Below are positions 5,474 to 7,141 of a stretch of 7,141 bases of DNA, in pieces. The DNA is from JBBIRM01 sp964517975. Its GTDB lineage: Bacteria; Desulfobacterota; BSN033; UBA1163. The notes beneath the pieces were generated by a model. That model ran no database searches. It saw only the letters and a list, made by a program, of their open reading frames with translations, and had not been told where the DNA came from. The position numbers and the translations under genes are program-made. Within the stretch, counting starts at the first letter, position 1. The number at the start of each line of letters is the position of its first letter. Location: positions 1 to 7,141 of the forward strand of contig CAZFDM010000093.1 of assembly GCA_964517975.1 (NCBI GenBank), given 5' to 3'.

Positions 5474-7051
5474 CTACTTTACATCACTCCATTTCCCATA
5501 TCTCTCTCTTAAAACACGATGAAGGATCTTTCCTGTCGGGGTCATGGGCATCTCTTCATCCTTGATAAAATCAACCGATTTTGGAATCTTATAACCCGCA
5601 ATCTTGCCTCTGCAATATTCGATCAACTCTTTCTCTGTGACACTCTTTCCGGGATGTAAGGTTACCACAGCCTTTATCGCCTCTCCCCATTTCTCATGAG
5701 GAACACCGATCACTGCCACATATTTGACTGCAGGATGCGATCCAATCAGGTTCTCAACCTCCGATGGAAACACATTTTCACCACCAGTGATGATCATGTT
5801 TGCCTTTCGATCCACCAGTACATAATATCCATCCGGATCCCGATAGGCCATATCTCCTGCAGAAAACCAATCCCCTTTAAACACGGATTTGGTCTTTTCC
5901 GGATCCTTCCAGTATTCCTTAAAGACATGGGGTGTCCGTGAATAGAGTTCTCCTACTTCTCCATCAGGTACCTCATTGCCATTCTCATCCAATATTTTAA
6001 TCCGGTCTGTTCCCCAGATCTCTCTTCCAATGGAACCTAATTTCTTAAATTGCTCTTCGGGTCTGAGAAGGGTCACCAGCCCTGCCTCTGTTGACCCATA
6101 GGCCTCCCAAAGTTCAGCATTTTTGAAATAATCCATGATCGCCAATTTTGTATCCCTCCTGGCAGGGGCAGAAGAGATGAGGAGTTGTCGGATGGAACTC
6201 ACATCATATTTCTTTTTGATCTCATCTGGCAGCGACAGGATCATGATGTAATGGGTTGGGACAAGGGAGGTAAAGGTAATCTTCTCTTTTTCAATCGTCC
6301 TCAAAAGATCCTCTGGATCGAAACTGACCATATTATAGACAAAAACCCTTGCGCTATTAAAGGTGTAGGTAAATGAGTAGAAGATGGAGTTGATGTGACA
6401 CATAGGCATGACCAGCATCACACAGTCATCCGGCCGAATCCCTGTATTCATAGCATTGAGCACATAATGGATGACGTTGCTCTCATGGGTTCGGACAACC
6501 CCCTTAGGCTTACCCGTTGTCCCTGAGGTGTACATCAAGTTCCACATATCCGCTCCATCTACAACCACATCTGGTTCTTGGGACGAGGCCTCAGCAATGA
6601 TTGACTCATAATGCTGATAACCCTCTGGAGCATTATCATCCCCCCAGTAGACAAAATTCTCCTTGGGAATGGTCGGTAATTTATCTCGGATAGAATTGAC
6701 CGTCTGAACAAATTCCTTTGCAACAAAGAAGCCCTTGCACTCAGAGTGATTGACAATATATTCTATCTCTGGAGGAGCAAGGCGAAACATAATAGGAACA
6801 GTAACTTGCCCTCCTTTGGCAGAGGCTGCATAGATCTCCATCCACTCAATGCAGTTATAGGCCAATATAGCGAACCGGTCTCCCTTTTTTATTCCCATGT
6901 CATTTAATGCGTTGGCCAACCGGCAACTTCTTTCATTCCACTGCTTAAAGGTCATCTTTCTAAACTTATCAGCGACCCCCTGTTTATCAGGATAGTGAAG
7001 GGCCATCATTTTGAGGACTGTTCCCGCTGTCATCCATTTGCTGATTGTCAT
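5474..7051 (-). CDS. AMP-forming acyl-CoA synthetase/ligase (ANL superfamily)
   Basis: The enzyme should activate a carboxylic acid with ATP to an acyl-adenylate and then form the CoA thioester. The 525-residue protein is complete for the family. Motifs in order: the ATP-binding P-loop YTSGTTGKPKG (174-184), the substrate/adenine-site EAYGSTEAG (316-324), GDWFSAGDMAY (393-403) with the ribose-binding aspartate, the hinge DRKANMIITGGENVFPSEVE (414-433), and PTGKILHRVLR (505-515) with the catalytic Lys508. The pattern fits medium/long-chain fatty-acid or CaiC-like ligases; the acid cannot be named. I start it at the ATG 7049-7051 because a perfect AAGGAGG (7058-7064) lies 6 nt upstream. A longer frame reaches an ATG at 7102, but that codon lies upstream of the predicted transcription start. 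The extra residues (MMINECYKNHKTRRRHF) also do not resemble the family. Its own promoter and a terminator 23 bp after the stop make it look monocistronic. Confidence 0.9.
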   Translation of the reverse strand: MTISKWMTAGTVLKMMALHYPDKQGVADKFRKMTFKQWNERSCRLANALNDMGIKKGDRFAILAYNCIEWMEIYAASAKGGQVTVPIMFRLAPPEIEYIVNHSECKGFFVAKEFVQTVNSIRDKLPTIPKENFVYWGDDNAPEGYQHYESIIAEASSQEPDVVVDGADMWNLMYTSGTTGKPKGVVRTHESNVIHYVLNAMNTGIRPDDCVMLVMPMCHINSIFYSFTYTFNSARVFVYNMVSFDPEDLLRTIEKEKITFTSLVPTHYIMILSLPDEIKKKYDVSSIRQLLISSAPARRDTKLAIMDYFKNAELWEAYGSTEAGLVTLLRPEEQFKKLGSIGREIWGTDRIKILDENGNEVPDGEVGELYSRTPHVFKEYWKDPEKTKSVFKGDWFSAGDMAYRDPDGYYVLVDRKANMIITGGENVFPSEVENLIGSHPAVKYVAVIGVPHEKWGEAIKAVVTLHPGKSVTEKELIEYCRGKIAGYKIPKSVDFIKDEEMPMTPTGKILHRVLRERYGKWSDVK

Positions 7052-7057
7052 AAAATG

Positions 7058-7064
7058 CCTCCTT
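7058..7064 (-). promoter_or_regulatory. Ribosome binding site deciding the ligase start
   Basis: AAGGAGG on the minus strand, 6 nt before the ATG at 7051, is an ideal Shine-Dalgarno. It selects MTISKWMTAGTVL as the N-terminus over the in-frame ATG at 7102. Confidence 0.85.
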
Positions 7065-7089
7065 CTTGTTTTGTGATTTTTGTAACATT

Positions 7090-7118
7090 CATTTATCATC
7101 AATGGCGACTTTTGTCAA
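7090..7118 (-). promoter_or_regulatory. Probable sigma70-type promoter of the acyl-CoA ligase
   Basis: On the minus strand a perfect TTGACA (7118-7113) is followed after 17 nt by TAAATG (7095-7090), preceded by TGA, an extended -10 element (TGn). The hexamer itself is weak (three of six); GATAAA (four of six) at a 15-nt spacing is an alternative. Transcription would start near 7083, about 30 nt before the preferred ATG. Confidence 0.55.
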
Positions 7119-7141
7119 GGGATCACACACACACCCAAGTT
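7119..7141. other. Window edge upstream of the ligase promoter, with a short CA run
   Basis: The last bases carry a (CA)5C run at 7124-7134 and then CCCAAGTT. No gene is visible. The CCCAAG could be part of another hairpin arm whose partner lies beyond the window; this cannot be judged here. Confidence 0.3.

Noticed and set aside
7124..7134. CA dinucleotide run as a phase-variable repeat
   Set aside because: Five to six units is short, and it lies upstream of the -35 box rather than between promoter elements or in a coding region.

Overview
The window holds seven protein-coding genes, one of them cut by the left edge, and no RNA gene, mobile element or CRISPR array that I can see. Gene content and protein style (lysine- and glutamate-rich, GC in the mid-40s by eye) suggest an anaerobic bacterium of the Desulfobacterota / former Deltaproteobacteria type. 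The main hints are the order rplM-rpsI-argC, which I recall from Geobacter-like genomes, a MetE/UroD-like methyltransferase gene and a free-standing AMP-forming acyl-CoA ligase. This placement is an inference, not something the sequence proves.

Layout: position 2-748 (+) is the C-terminal part of a zinc-type methyltransferase-like protein. It converges, with only 5 bp between stop codons, on a long run of minus-strand genes. In their direction of transcription (right to left) these are: an acyl-CoA ligase (7051-5474), then secD (5296-3698) and secF (3677-2760), then rplM (2702-2271), rpsI (2258-1869) and argC (1794-754).

Transcription, read from the sequence: the ligase has a consensus -35 box (7113-7118) and is followed by a strong hairpin (5418-5450), so it looks monocistronic. 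secD-secF is a coupled pair with 20 nt between the genes. A leader of 177 bp before secD holds a second hairpin with a U-rich tail. rplM-rpsI has its own likely promoter (TTGACA at 2751-2756), starting 3 bp after the secF stop. It ends in an intrinsic terminator (1811-1836) placed directly in front of the argC ribosome binding site, so argC is probably expressed by read-through or is attenuated.

Functionally this is mostly core cell machinery: SecDF drives the late steps of protein export, L13 and S9 are ribosomal proteins, and ArgC carries out the third step of arginine synthesis. The ligase and the methyltransferase-like protein are the accessory metabolic genes. I see no convincing undescribed multi-gene system. 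The most interesting signals are regulatory: competing RNA structures at the rpsI-argC junction and in the secD leader.
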